A stretch of DNA of 33,989 bases, from IMG/VR virus record IMGVR_UViG_3300025634_000006, positions 1 to 33,989 of that record. The stretch is one strand, 5' to 3'. Below are positions 19,876 to 27,451 of this stretch, one piece after another. Below the pieces are notes generated by a model. That model was given only the letters and a program-made list of their open reading frames with translations. It did no database searches and was not told where the DNA came from. Numbering within the stretch: the stretch's first letter is position 1; the number at the start of each line of letters is the position of its first letter. Both the position numbers and the translations under genes were made by a program. The DNA comes from a virus.

Positions 19876-20198
19876 TGACCGAAGATGAAGCAAAAACGAA
19901 ACGTTGTTGTGATGGCGAAAAAACCGCAACAGGGAAATGCGAAGGTTCAACCTGTATGGCGTGGCGGTGGATAGGTGTTGCTAGTGAAAGCACGTCAACC
20001 ACAGGCCCTGATTATGCCCACTACCCATTGCCTGAAGGGGAAGGTTGGACACATACGTTCAGCAGCGAGGATGGCCAACTCTTGACTGGTGCTGATTACG
20101 AAGGTGGGCCTTACCGTCAAGTGTGGACAAGACCGCGACCAGATGGAACACGCACTGGCGTTTGTGGCCTTGTAGAGCAAGGTGGAACACGCCCATGA
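19875..20198 (+). CDS. Cys/Trp-rich small phage protein
   Basis: From ATG 19875 (TGATG junction) the 107-residue protein has Arg-Cys-Cys-Asp-Gly, Glu-Gly-Ser-Thr-Cys-Met-Ala-Trp-Arg-Trp and near the end Gly-Val-Cys-Gly-Leu. This spaced Cys-X-Met-X-Trp and Gly-X-Cys-Gly layout occurs in short phage proteins of unknown function and suggests a metal or iron-sulphur site. Several Trp, Pro and Gly residues. It overlaps the next gene by 4 bases. Confidence 0.6.
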   Translation: MTEDEAKTKRCCDGEKTATGKCEGSTCMAWRWIGVASESTSTTGPDYAHYPLPEGEGWTHTFSSEDGQLLTGADYEGGPYRQVWTRPRPDGTRTGVCGLVEQGGTRP

Positions 20199-20854
20199 CA
20201 ACAATCTCAACAAAGTTCTCAGTGGGTGATGTCGTCTATTGGGGATACACCACCTCTGAAAAAGCCCAACATGCCTGCCCTGATTGCAACGGAACTCGCC
20301 AATGGAAGGCAACGTCACCAGCAGGCGAAGAATATGAATTCCCGTGTCCGCGTTGCACTGCGTATCTATCCGACGATACGCTGTCCTTGAATTATCAAAC
20401 CTTCAAGCCTGCTGTCAAGAAGATGACCATCGGCAGCGTTCAATATAACTCGCAGCCTTACAGTGGCGATAGCAATGCGCAGTATATGTGCGTTGAAACG
20501 GGTGTTGGTAGCGGAAGCGTTTACTCAGAAGACAAATTGTTTTTTCATGAACCAGAAGCCTTAGCAGCAGCAGACATTCAAGCGAAATTTCAGAACGTCA
20601 GTATTCCGCACATTGTGAAGCGATATAACAAATCTATTTCAATCAGCGAGTATCAACTTTCAAATGCTAAGTTAAAAAACGCTGCTGATGAACGATCAAG
20701 AGCACGGTCGCTGCTCTGGCACTTCGATGAACTTGTTGACAAGATAAAAGAGGCTGAAGACAAAGATACTATCATTGAGGCTGTTGATGATTATTTGAAG
20801 TACGATTGGGAAGCCGACAAGGCTAATGCGTCACCCGAAAAGGAAGCGTCATGA
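20195..20854 (+). CDS. zinc-ribbon protein with helical C-terminal half
   Basis: The ATG at 20195 overlaps the previous stop; a frame running further upstream would overlap that gene by 76 bases, so it is not used. The 219-residue product has Cys-Pro-Asp-Cys-Asn-Gly-Thr (about 28-34) and Cys-Pro-Arg-Cys (about 51-54), the paired Cys-X2-Cys of a DnaJ-type zinc ribbon. A beta-rich part follows, then helical regions with acidic clusters (Glu-Ala-Glu-Asp-Lys-Asp). Possibly a nucleic-acid- or protein-binding accessory factor; no named family. Confidence 0.6.
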   Translation: MTTISTKFSVGDVVYWGYTTSEKAQHACPDCNGTRQWKATSPAGEEYEFPCPRCTAYLSDDTLSLNYQTFKPAVKKMTIGSVQYNSQPYSGDSNAQYMCVETGVGSGSVYSEDKLFFHEPEALAAADIQAKFQNVSIPHIVKRYNKSISISEYQLSNAKLKNAADERSRARSLLWHFDELVDKIKEAEDKDTIIEAVDDYLKYDWEADKANASPEKEAS

Positions 20855-21102
20855 TCAAGTTTGATGAAATGAAACCACCACAAATTCCCCCAGAGCGTCA
20901 AAAGATTGAAGCCATAATTCAATTGGGGCTGGATGAGGGTGTTGACGTTACTGAGGCGATTGACCTTCTGGATGCAATAGATGGTGATTTCGATTTAGAA
21001 GAGAGTGACGATGATGGTGGCGAAACTCCTTGGACTGATCAAGTCCAAATAATTAGTCATTGTCCATGTTGCTACAGGCAAAATCCTGTGGAGTGGTTTT
21101 AA
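20851..21102 (+). CDS. acidic small protein with Cys-X-Cys-Cys tail
   Basis: The 83-residue product is highly acidic (Asp-Gly-Asp-Phe-Asp-Leu-Glu-Glu-Ser-Asp-Asp-Asp) with a Pro-rich start and Cys-Pro-Cys-Cys near the C-terminus. It overlaps the previous gene by 4 bases. No family recognised; DNA mimicry is possible for such proteins but is only a suggestion. Confidence 0.55.
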   Translation: MIKFDEMKPPQIPPERQKIEAIIQLGLDEGVDVTEAIDLLDAIDGDFDLEESDDDGGETPWTDQVQIISHCPCCYRQNPVEWF

Positions 21103-21127
21103 TCACGAAATGTAAAGGAGATGCGTG

Positions 21128-21424
21128 ATGGCACAAAGAACATTTGAGAATTACACTCCTGTTCAAAGATTAGTTGCTGCAGCAAGAGTAGAGTTGACCG
21201 ACCTCGCGTATGATCAAACTGAGGCAGGTTGCTTACTTGCGCGTTGGGCCAACGGTAAGCTTTGCGGCATAAATAATGCAAGCCCAAATGATCGCTATAT
21301 CAATATCTGCTCTTCCACCGACACAGAAGCTGACGCTGACTTAGGCCATTGGATCGTCAGGGACAATGGTAAATTTTACGTTTTGACTGATGAAGAGTTC
21401 AATTCTTGTTGGAGCCGAGTGTGA
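21128..21424 (+). CDS. hypothetical 98-residue protein before the polymerase
   Basis: AAGGAG at 21115-21120 places the start at ATG 21128; GTG 21125 is possible. The product contains Ala-Gly-Cys-Leu-Leu-Ala-Arg-Trp-Ala and His-Trp-Ile-Val-Arg-Asp. It overlaps the polymerase start (GTGA). No family recognised. Its separate ribosome binding site after a 25-base gap is unusual here. Confidence 0.55.
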   Translation: MAQRTFENYTPVQRLVAAARVELTDLAYDQTEAGCLLARWANGKLCGINNASPNDRYINICSSTDTEADADLGHWIVRDNGKFYVLTDEEFNSCWSRV

Positions 21425-22497
21425 CAATTCGTAACCGAACAGCATTTTCCTTCCGCAATGCCATTGGCAACCTGAATGCCAATCATAAGAAGGTGACAGA
21501 AATAACAGGCGGCTTCTCAGTCATCACCGACACTGCTAGCACCTTCGCCCATACGCGTTGGACAAAGCTTTGCAAGAAGGCAGGGAGCAAGCCCATCTTC
21601 GGGATTGAATTGGCTGTGACCAAGTCAGTGAATGAGAAGAAGCCTGGCTTTGATTATTGGACGTTCATCGCGCAGGACAGCCTCCGCCCACTTCATGAGT
21701 TGTTGTTGCTGGCCACGAATCAATTCCGCTACGTGCCTCTTTTGACGATGGAACAAGCCATAAGGGCTGAAGGCGTATTCAAGATAGCAGGCTCAAAGTC
21801 TGACTATTCAGAACTTCCCCAAGACATCTTTGTTGCACTTTCACCTTCAATGAACCGCGCCCAATATAAAAAGGCCAGCGAGCTCAACCGCAACTTCGTC
21901 TTGGCAAGTGACAATCGTTACATTGAACCGGAAGACAGAGAGCTTTTTCAAATTCAGCTTGGACGCGATGCTTCTGTTCAGACTTATCCGCAGCACTTGA
22001 TGACCAATGCTGAGTTGATCAAAGACCTTCAACACCGTGGTGTTGGTGATGAGAATATCACCCAGAGCCTAAGCAATCGTGAATTCATATTTGCGAATTC
22101 CAACGCTCACCAGTTGGCTAGCACCTTGCTAGTTCCTGAGAAGCCACAAACCCTTGAAGCGATGTGCATTGAAGGAGCGGCGAGGTTGGGGTGCAACTTG
22201 AATGATCCGGTTTACAAGGCGAGGCTCTATAGAGAGCTTGACCTAATCGCGCTGAAGGAATTTGAGGACTACTTCTACATCATCGCTGACATCTGCCAAT
22301 GGGCAAGGCAACGCATGATCGTTGGCCCTGCACGTGGTTCTTCTTGCGGCTCTCTCGTTTGCTACCTGCTTGAGATCACTACCGTTGACCCAATTCCATA
22401 TGGATTGATCTTTGAACGCTTCATCGACGTTAACAGAGGTGGATGGTTTTTGAATCCAAAAATAGAGAAATTATTAGAGGGACAAAATGGGGCTTAA
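21421..22497 (+). CDS. dnaE: DNA polymerase III alpha, N-terminal half (PHP region and first part of palm)
   Basis: The GTG at 21421 overlaps the upstream stop (GGAG seven bases before). The 358-residue product aligns by eye with the start of DnaE polymerases. Ile-Thr-Asp-Thr-Ala-Ser-Thr-Phe-Ala-His matches the PHP region but lacks the usual His after Asp, so the PHP site is probably inactive. Later come Ala-Ser-Asp-Asn-Arg-Tyr, and Gly-Pro-Ala-Arg-Gly-Ser-Ser-Cys-Gly-Ser and Phe-Glu-Arg-Phe-Ile-Asp-Val-Asn-Arg-Gly-Gly, the palm segment just before the catalytic site. The last 17 residues match nothing in the family. The catalytic aspartates are on the next gene, so this half alone cannot polymerise. 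Confidence 0.88.
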   Translation: MTIRNRTAFSFRNAIGNLNANHKKVTEITGGFSVITDTASTFAHTRWTKLCKKAGSKPIFGIELAVTKSVNEKKPGFDYWTFIAQDSLRPLHELLLLATNQFRYVPLLTMEQAIRAEGVFKIAGSKSDYSELPQDIFVALSPSMNRAQYKKASELNRNFVLASDNRYIEPEDRELFQIQLGRDASVQTYPQHLMTNAELIKDLQHRGVGDENITQSLSNREFIFANSNAHQLASTLLVPEKPQTLEAMCIEGAARLGCNLNDPVYKARLYRELDLIALKEFEDYFYIIADICQWARQRMIVGPARGSSCGSLVCYLLEITTVDPIPYGLIFERFIDVNRGGWFLNPKIEKLLEGQNGA

Positions 22498-24511
22498 TTT
22501 TATTCCAGAGCGCATGGCGAAATACTCTGCCAAAGAGCTTCGAGATATCAATCACTCAATAACAGCTTCTGTCGTATTGCAGAAATATCTTTCTGGCCCT
22601 AAGCCGCAGAGCACAATCGGCTTGGCAGCAGAATACCTGCTTGGGTGGAGTGAAGAATTTGTTCCATTCAACAATGAACTTTACTATGATCAAACGCTCC
22701 CTGATGTGGACATAGATTTCTCCGACACAAAGCGTTATATGGTCTTTGATTATATGGCCGAGAAGTATGGCAAAGATCACGTTGCAAGACTTGGAACAGT
22801 TTCGTTGCTCCGTCCGAAGTCAGTTTTGCAAAACACTGCTGCTGCGTTGGATATACCGCGCTGGAAGATCGACAAAGTGACCGACGCGATCATTGATCGC
22901 TCAGGTGGTGACTCACGTGCGTTGCAAGCCACTGAGGACACCCTGAAGGAAACTCAAGTAGGCAAAGAGTTGATCAACGAATATCCAGAAATATTAATCG
23001 GCGTACGGATGGAAGGCGAGCCTAAAAATTACAGTCAGCACGCTGCCGGAATGATCATCACCGAGCGACCTATTATTGATTATGTCGGCATTGATGCGCG
23101 CACTGGCGCAACACAATGTGACAAGAAGGATGCAGAAGATCTTGGGTTATTGAAAATCGATGCCTTGGGACTAACTCAACTTTCAGTGTTTGAGGACTGC
23201 CTGCAGATGGCTGGGCTTCCGATGAACCATCTAAATTCAATTCCGTTGGATGATCCATTGGCATTTGAGGTTTTGAACAAGGGGTCATACTCTGGAGTTT
23301 TTCAATTCAATGGGTTGGCGTTGCAAAGCATCACAGATCAAGTTGAAATTGCTGAATTGAATGACATCGTCTCCATCACTGCTCTTGCGCGTCCTGGTCC
23401 ATTGAACACAGGCGGCACAAATCAATGGATAAAAGTCAAGACTGGAAGAGAGCAAGAAAGTTATCCGCATCCAATATTTGAACCTTATTTGAAAAGCTCT
23501 CTTGGTGTGGTCGCATTTCAAGAACAGATTATGATCATTGGCCGCGAAATTGGAGAACTTTCCTGGGGAGATGTTTCGGCATTACGTAAAGCAATGAGCA
23601 AGAGCCTCGGGGTAGAGTTTTTCAATCAATATGGCGACAAATGGAAGAAGGGCGCTTTGGAAAAAGGCATCCCTCAAGATGTCACTGATAAGGTGTGGAC
23701 AGATTTGTGTGCGTACGGCGCGTGGTGTTTTAATTTGTCGCATGCTGTTGCTTATGGGTTGGTAAGCTATTACTGCTGCTGGCTGAAGGCGCATTATCCG
23801 GTTGAGTTCGCTGCAGCAACCCTCAGCCATACCGAAACACCCGAAGCCCAAATCTCAATGCTGCGCGAGATGCACCGTGAAGGCATCAGCTACGTGCCAG
23901 TTGATGCTGAGGTGTCAACCAACAATTGGGCCGTAGGATACCGTGACAATAGCAAGTTGCTGGTTGGGCCGCTGAGCTCTGTGAAGGGCATTGGCCCGAA
24001 GCTCGTATCGCAAATCCTTTCATCACGTGCGCGCGGTGAGCCACTAGCGGGCCGCGCCGCAAAGTTGTTGGCCAATCCTGAGACTGACATTGATGACTTG
24101 TGGCCAATTGGCACCCGCTTCAAAAACCTGATGCCTAATCCAGCTGATAGGAACATCCACAGCCCACCCACTGACGTCAAGAAGTGTCAAGTGAATGGCC
24201 AATATCAAGACGTGATGGTGCTCTGCACTCTCAGCCAGATCAAGCCGAAGGACGAGAATGAATTGATCAACATTCAGAAGCGTGGCTATGAATTCAAAGG
24301 CCCAAGCCAAGCCCTAAACTTGCGTCTGACAGATGACACTGACACCATCTTCGCCAAGATCGATCGGCATGACTATGAAGTGCTTGGGCAACCGATTGTT
24401 GAGCGTGGGCGTCCGGGCAAGGCACTCTACGCAATCAAGGGCACAATACCGAAGGACTTCCGAATGATCAACGTCAAGTTCGTTCGCTACATTGGGGACA
24501 TGGAGGAATAG
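22487..24511 (+). CDS. dnaE: DNA polymerase III alpha, C-terminal half (catalytic)
   Basis: The ATG at 22487 has AGAGGG upstream and overlaps the N-half by 11 bases in another frame, so it is a separate protein of 674 residues. The first 70 residues do not match DnaE. From 71, Leu-Pro-Asp-Val-Asp-Ile-Asp-Phe carries the catalytic Asp73 and Asp75, and Lys-Ile-Asp-Ala-Leu-Gly carries Asp225. Ala-Leu-Arg-Lys-Ala-Met-Ser-Lys-Ser and Leu-Ser-His-Ala-Val-Ala-Tyr-Gly are the finger motifs, and Val-Lys-Gly-Ile-Gly-Pro is a helix-hairpin-helix. A C-terminal OB/tau-binding region appears shortened. It should form the active enzyme with the N-half. Confidence 0.9.
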   Translation: MGLNFIPERMAKYSAKELRDINHSITASVVLQKYLSGPKPQSTIGLAAEYLLGWSEEFVPFNNELYYDQTLPDVDIDFSDTKRYMVFDYMAEKYGKDHVARLGTVSLLRPKSVLQNTAAALDIPRWKIDKVTDAIIDRSGGDSRALQATEDTLKETQVGKELINEYPEILIGVRMEGEPKNYSQHAAGMIITERPIIDYVGIDARTGATQCDKKDAEDLGLLKIDALGLTQLSVFEDCLQMAGLPMNHLNSIPLDDPLAFEVLNKGSYSGVFQFNGLALQSITDQVEIAELNDIVSITALARPGPLNTGGTNQWIKVKTGREQESYPHPIFEPYLKSSLGVVAFQEQIMIIGREIGELSWGDVSALRKAMSKSLGVEFFNQYGDKWKKGALEKGIPQDVTDKVWTDLCAYGAWCFNLSHAVAYGLVSYYCCWLKAHYPVEFAAATLSHTETPEAQISMLREMHREGISYVPVDAEVSTNNWAVGYRDNSKLLVGPLSSVKGIGPKLVSQILSSRARGEPLAGRAAKLLANPETDIDDLWPIGTRFKNLMPNPADRNIHSPPTDVKKCQVNGQYQDVMVLCTLSQIKPKDENELINIQKRGYEFKGPSQALNLRLTDDTDTIFAKIDRHDYEVLGQPIVERGRPGKALYAIKGTIPKDFRMINVKFVRYIGDMEE

Positions 24512-24703
24512 ATGTTCAATTTGATCAAGAGATTTTTCTGCGACCATGTTTGGATGAGCCTTTGGTCTGAAGAGGAAGGAAAACACATAACTGAATACAT
24601 CTGTGCGAAATGCGGAAAGGAACACAAACTTGTTATTGAGTTTGAGCCTGATGAGAATTACTACGACAATGATGAGAATTATTACGCCGATGGTGAGCAA
24701 TAA
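24512..24703 (+). CDS. small zinc-binding protein with acidic repeats
   Basis: The 63-residue protein has Cys-Asp-His near residue 10 and Cys-Ala-Lys-Cys-Gly-Lys-Glu-His in the middle, enough for one zinc site. An acidic tail carries a repeat of Asp-Glu-Asn-Tyr-Tyr, encoded by duplicated DNA at about 24652-24685. It starts right after the polymerase stop and overlaps the HNH gene by 1 base. Confidence 0.6.
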   Translation: MFNLIKRFFCDHVWMSLWSEEEGKHITEYICAKCGKEHKLVIEFEPDENYYDNDENYYADGEQ

Positions 24704-25050
24704 TGGGCCGCAGAGATGACATCTATGAACGCCTGATGGCCAACACTGAATTGTTGGTTGACAATGGCTTGTCGAAGCCCTGCCGAATTTGGAAAGGCCA
24801 CAGCAGCGGTAAGGCAGGTCGCGGTCGTAATGGGCGCGGGCACAGCTATCCTCGCGGCAGCGTGAACGGCGAGACTGTTGCTGTTCATCGCGTTATCGCA
24901 ACGCATGCTTATGGTTACATTCCACCGCGCATGACTGTTGATCACATTTGCAAGAACCGAATGTGCATTGAGGAAGAGCATCTTGAAGTCGTGACCCACA
25001 AAGAGAATTGCAGACGAAGAGATAGAAGCAGGAAGAAAAAGGAGAACTAA
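24703..25050 (+). CDS. HNH homing-type endonuclease
   Basis: The 115-residue protein has the HNH core: His62 in Val-His-Arg-Val, then Val-Asp-His at 79-81, Cys83 and Cys88 around Lys-Asn-Arg-Met (zinc), His93 in Glu-Glu-His-Leu-Glu-Val and a basic end. An N-terminal Arg/Gly/Ser-rich stretch precedes it. Small free-standing HNH proteins cut DNA and spread as homing elements. It lies one gene after the split polymerase, whose gene break sits at the conserved active site, so the two may be connected historically. Confidence 0.88.
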   Translation: MGRRDDIYERLMANTELLVDNGLSKPCRIWKGHSSGKAGRGRNGRGHSYPRGSVNGETVAVHRVIATHAYGYIPPRMTVDHICKNRMCIEEEHLEVVTHKENCRRRDRSRKKKEN

Positions 25051-25051
25051 C

Positions 25052-25441
25052 ATGCAAACCAAAATCCTAGAAATCCGTGATAGTGCAACTTTCATTCTAG
25101 TGCTTTGTGTTGATATGAATCCAACACCAATTAGCATTAATGATCGGCACACCTCGAGGGATTACCAAGCTGAAAGGCATGCTTATCAATGCTGGGCGCT
25201 GCGCACTTATGGCTTCCCTTGCGATAAGCAGCCTAACATTTTGATCACGCCATTGCGCGCTGATGGAAAAGCGAACAACGACCCTTACTCTTGGGGTGAC
25301 CGAACGTTTAAGACAGCCCACAATTTTATCACCGATCATTGGCATGAGCTCTCGGAGGGTGACGTTGTTGATGTTGAGTTCATCCTCGGAGAAACAAAAG
25401 CACCAAAAACCAGCCAACGTTTAACCGAAGTGCCATTTTGA
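25052..25441 (+). CDS. conserved phage protein of unknown function
   Basis: The 129-residue protein begins Met-Gln-Thr-Lys-Ile-Leu-Glu-Ile-Arg-Asp and contains Asp-Pro-Tyr-Ser-Trp-Gly-Asp-Arg-Thr and, near the end, Asp-Val-Val-Asp-Val-Glu-Phe-Ile-Leu-Gly-Glu-Thr-Lys. I recognise this arrangement from a widespread family of phages infecting alphaproteobacteria, uncharacterised. It starts one base after the HNH stop, with AAGGAG upstream. Confidence 0.68.
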   Translation: MQTKILEIRDSATFILVLCVDMNPTPISINDRHTSRDYQAERHAYQCWALRTYGFPCDKQPNILITPLRADGKANNDPYSWGDRTFKTAHNFITDHWHELSEGDVVDVEFILGETKAPKTSQRLTEVPF

Positions 25442-25453
25442 AGGAGAAATAAC

Positions 25454-25987
25454 ATGCAGAAAAGATTTATATTCGGCCCATTGATGAATAAAGAAACACT
25501 GGAAATTGTTGAAGAACACATCGAAGCTGCAAAGGCAATGCAAGACCACAAGAAAGACCGACAGCTTGCCGAAGGCTTAAAAATTATGTTCGATTTGTAT
25601 CATAGAGTTGAGCAATATTACAGCGCAGGGATGATGCTTAATTTCAATGTTCTTTCAAGAACTGTTCGAAAAGGCAATGACACTTGGTGGCACGACCCTA
25701 AGACAGGTGAAAAAGTTGTCCGCAATCGGCCAGAAATGATGATGCTGATGGTTTCGGAAATTGCTGAAGCGATGGAAGGCTATCGCAAGAACAAGATGGA
25801 TGATCATCTTCCAAATCGTCCAATGGAAGAAGTTGAGTTTGCTGATCTTGTCATTCGGGTTCTTGACTATTGTGGAGAATTCCATATCGATCTTGATGGT
25901 GCAATTATGGAGAAGCTAGCCTACAACCGCAATCGCGCTGATCATAAGCCCGAAGCGCGGTTGGCCGAAGGCGGAAAGAAGTTCTGA
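25454..25987 (+). CDS. MazG-like all-alpha NTP pyrophosphohydrolase (1)
   Basis: The 177-residue helical protein has Met-Val-Ser-Glu-Ile-Ala-Glu-Ala-Met-Glu-Gly (about 97-107) and Glu-Val-Glu-Phe-Ala-Asp-Leu-Val-Ile-Arg (about 126-135). These are the acidic Glu/Glu and Glu-X-X-Asp metal-binding helices of MazG-like enzymes, and the C-terminal Lys-X-X-Tyr-Asn-Arg is also typical. Such enzymes hydrolyse noncanonical or excess NTPs; phage versions can also lower host (p)ppGpp signalling. Substrate not visible. AAGGAG precedes the start. Confidence 0.8.
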   Translation: MQKRFIFGPLMNKETLEIVEEHIEAAKAMQDHKKDRQLAEGLKIMFDLYHRVEQYYSAGMMLNFNVLSRTVRKGNDTWWHDPKTGEKVVRNRPEMMMLMVSEIAEAMEGYRKNKMDDHLPNRPMEEVEFADLVIRVLDYCGEFHIDLDGAIMEKLAYNRNRADHKPEARLAEGGKKF

Positions 25988-25988
25988 C

Positions 25989-26285
25989 ATGATGAATGCA
26001 AGTGACGTAATCTTTACTCGAGCGTGCTGGACGCGCAACGCCAATGCGCGCGATGAAGATGGAAGCCCATGCCGGCCAAACTCGCCCAAAGCGAAAATGT
26101 GGGACGCGGTCGGCGCATTGCGTAAGGCTTACGGCGACCACACAAAACAATATTGGGAAGCTCACCAAAAGCTGAGGAAGCATATCTTATCGAAATTTAA
26201 TCACACTGACTTGGTTCTTTGGGCGCAAGATACAACTTTGAATTATGAAGACTACCACCGCACGCTGAAGGAGATTGGATTGTGA
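25989..26285 (+). CDS. DUF6197-like small protein, second copy
   Basis: The 98-residue product has Trp-Thr-Arg-Asn-Ala-Asn-Ala-Arg-Asp-Glu-Asp-Gly-Ser-Pro, an Asp-Ala-Val-Gly-Ala-Leu-Arg-Lys-Ala block and a final Asn-Tyr-Glu-Asp-Tyr helix. This is the DUF6197-type order also seen at 9864-10154 on the other strand. The cysteines of the other copy are missing here. It starts with tandem ATG codons one base after the MazG-like stop. Confidence 0.58.
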   Translation: MMNASDVIFTRACWTRNANARDEDGSPCRPNSPKAKMWDAVGALRKAYGDHTKQYWEAHQKLRKHILSKFNHTDLVLWAQDTTLNYEDYHRTLKEIGL

Positions 26286-26596
26286 CAAGAGAAGATTTTA
26301 TGACCCGTTATGAGGCTGCTGCCCATAAGGTTCAAACTGCGATTGGCTTTTTGATCGAGCATGAAAAGGCGTTCGGCGTAAGGTTCGCTTCAGTTGAACC
26401 GAAGCATATGCGCACTGGCATTGACTTGACTAAAGCTGATCAAGGTTCATTGACTGGATTGTTGATTAAGAAAGGCCTTATCACTGAGGATGAACTTTTC
26501 GAAGCTCTTGCTGAGGGGATGGAGCGTGAGGCTGAAAGCTACCAAAAGACAGTGCAAGAGAAAGTCGGACAGAATGTGACGATTGGATTGATGTGA
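26282..26596 (+). CDS. hypothetical 104-residue protein
   Basis: Starts at GTG 26282 overlapping the previous stop (AAGGAG upstream). The product has an amphipathic N-terminal helix with Tyr-Glu-Ala-Ala-Ala-His-Lys-Val-Gln-Thr-Ala, a central Lys-His-Met-Arg-Thr-Gly-Ile-Asp and a Glu-rich C-terminal half. No named family; likely a small cytoplasmic accessory protein. Confidence 0.58.
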   Translation: MTREDFMTRYEAAAHKVQTAIGFLIEHEKAFGVRFASVEPKHMRTGIDLTKADQGSLTGLLIKKGLITEDELFEALAEGMEREAESYQKTVQEKVGQNVTIGLM

Positions 26597-26994
26597 TGGA
26601 TAACAAAACTGAAGCCATGAACTACCTTCTTTCGTTGGGTTGTGAAATCACCCCATGCGGAAGCCGCGTCACCTGCAGCAATCCAAGGCCGGAAGCCGAT
26701 GAGGACTTTCTTGTTTTCCTCCCTGGAGAAGTGAACATTGAATTTATGGAAGCACTTCACAATTATGGTTATCAGTGGGAAGGTGGTGAACACTACAAGG
26801 AAGCCGCAAGCACCTTTATGAGTTGGCGTGATTCAAAAGAGAATGTGAACCTGATCATCAGTCAATCGGCGCAGTTTGTCTCCGATCATAAAAAGGCCAC
26901 AGCCGTTTGCAAGCGTCTTGACCTCACTGACAAGAACCAACGCATTGCTGTTTTCCAAGGGTTGCTTTACAGCAATTGGGATTGGAAACCATGA
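26596..26994 (+). CDS. conserved phage protein, nucleotidyltransferase-like
   Basis: From ATG 26596 (TGATG junction) the 132-residue product has Phe-Met-Ser-Trp-Arg-Asp-Ser-Lys-Glu-Asn-Val-Asn-Leu-Ile-Ile, a helix, then Ala-Thr-Ala-Val-Cys-Lys-Arg-Leu-Asp-Leu and Gln-Arg-Ile-Ala-Val-Phe-Gln-Gly-Leu-Leu-Tyr. I recognise this C-terminal pattern from a phage family that databases sometimes call nucleotidyltransferase-like, without proven activity. The N-terminal Cys-Gly-Ser-Arg-Val-Thr-Cys segment may bind metal. Confidence 0.66.
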   Translation: MDNKTEAMNYLLSLGCEITPCGSRVTCSNPRPEADEDFLVFLPGEVNIEFMEALHNYGYQWEGGEHYKEAASTFMSWRDSKENVNLIISQSAQFVSDHKKATAVCKRLDLTDKNQRIAVFQGLLYSNWDWKP

Positions 26995-27089
26995 ACTGGA
27001 AAGGCCAACTATTCTATAGCTTGCTTGCAGTGTTTGTGTGGAGCGCATTGGTGTTTTTAGTTGCAACAATAATTAAAGCAGGATGGTGA
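26991..27089 (+). CDS. 32-residue single-span micropeptide A
   Basis: ATG 26991 overlaps the previous stop (ATGA). The peptide starts Met-Asn-Trp-Lys-Gly-Gln-Leu-Phe-Tyr, has one hydrophobic span (about residues 8-29) and ends Ile-Lys-Ala-Gly-Trp. A second ORF of the same length at 31323-31421 matches it at many positions, including the Trp-X-Gly, Leu-Phe-Tyr and Ala-Thr-X-Ile-Lys-X-Gly-Trp anchors. This conservation after divergence supports a real peptide. Probably an inner-membrane micropeptide of unknown function. Confidence 0.68.
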   Translation: MNWKGQLFYSLLAVFVWSALVFLVATIIKAGW

Positions 27090-27091
27090 AA

Positions 27092-27205
27092 ATGGAATAT
27101 GTTCTCGCAGCGGTCGTGTTATTTATGATTTATTGCGGATGTGGCTTTATGGGGCTACTTTCTGAGCGCTTTGATATTGTACTTTGGTGGATGAAAAGAT
27201 CATGA
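27092..27205 (+). CDS. 37-residue single-span micropeptide
   Basis: ATG 27092 lies two bases after the previous stop. The peptide has a hydrophobic segment (about residues 3-22, with Cys-Gly-Cys-Gly-Phe) and a Trp-Trp-Met-Lys-Arg-Ser tail. It overlaps the next gene by 4 bases. Fits the row of overlapping membrane micropeptides in this region. Confidence 0.55.
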   Translation: MEYVLAAVVLFMIYCGCGFMGLLSERFDIVLWWMKRS

Positions 27206-27450
27206 GCTATCCTGAATTCGGGCCGAAGGAAACTCCAGCTTGGGCAGTGGTGAAGGATGGAGTGATTTTAGTCAATACGGTTTATGAAAGCCGTATTGGG
27301 GTTATCGTGAATTATCTTCTTACTGAAGAGGCCATATTGACGAGTGCTGCGACTTCTGATGAGCGGATTGAAAAGGCTTGGGTGAAGTTCAAAAGCCCTT
27401 CAATGGACGTTGTTGAGATCACCTTGACACTCAAGCAGAGGGTGCAATGA
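27202..27450 (+). CDS. hypothetical 82-residue protein
   Basis: ATG 27202 (ATGA junction) is preferred to GTG 27184. The product is mixed alpha/beta, with Ala-Val-Val-Lys-Asp-Gly-Val-Ile-Leu-Val-Asn-Thr-Val and a C-terminal Val-Val-Glu-Ile-Thr-Leu-Thr-Leu strand. Its first 17 bases (Met-Ser-Tyr-Pro-Glu-Phe start) are identical to the start of the gene at 28701, although the rest is different. It ends one base before ctrA. Confidence 0.58.
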   Translation: MSYPEFGPKETPAWAVVKDGVILVNTVYESRIGVIVNYLLTEEAILTSAATSDERIEKAWVKFKSPSMDVVEITLTLKQRVQ

Positions 27451-27451
27451 C

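Noticed and set aside
22480-22500. Programmed frameshift joining the two polymerase genes
   Set aside because: The overlap has no slippery heptamer, and the second gene has its own ribosome binding site and ATG; about 70 unmatched residues would remain in any fusion.
22441-22696. Split intein between the polymerase halves
   Set aside because: The N-side junction lacks a Cys/Ser first residue with an intein-like start, and the C-side lacks His-Asn before a Cys/Ser/Thr; no intein blocks are seen in the tail or extension.
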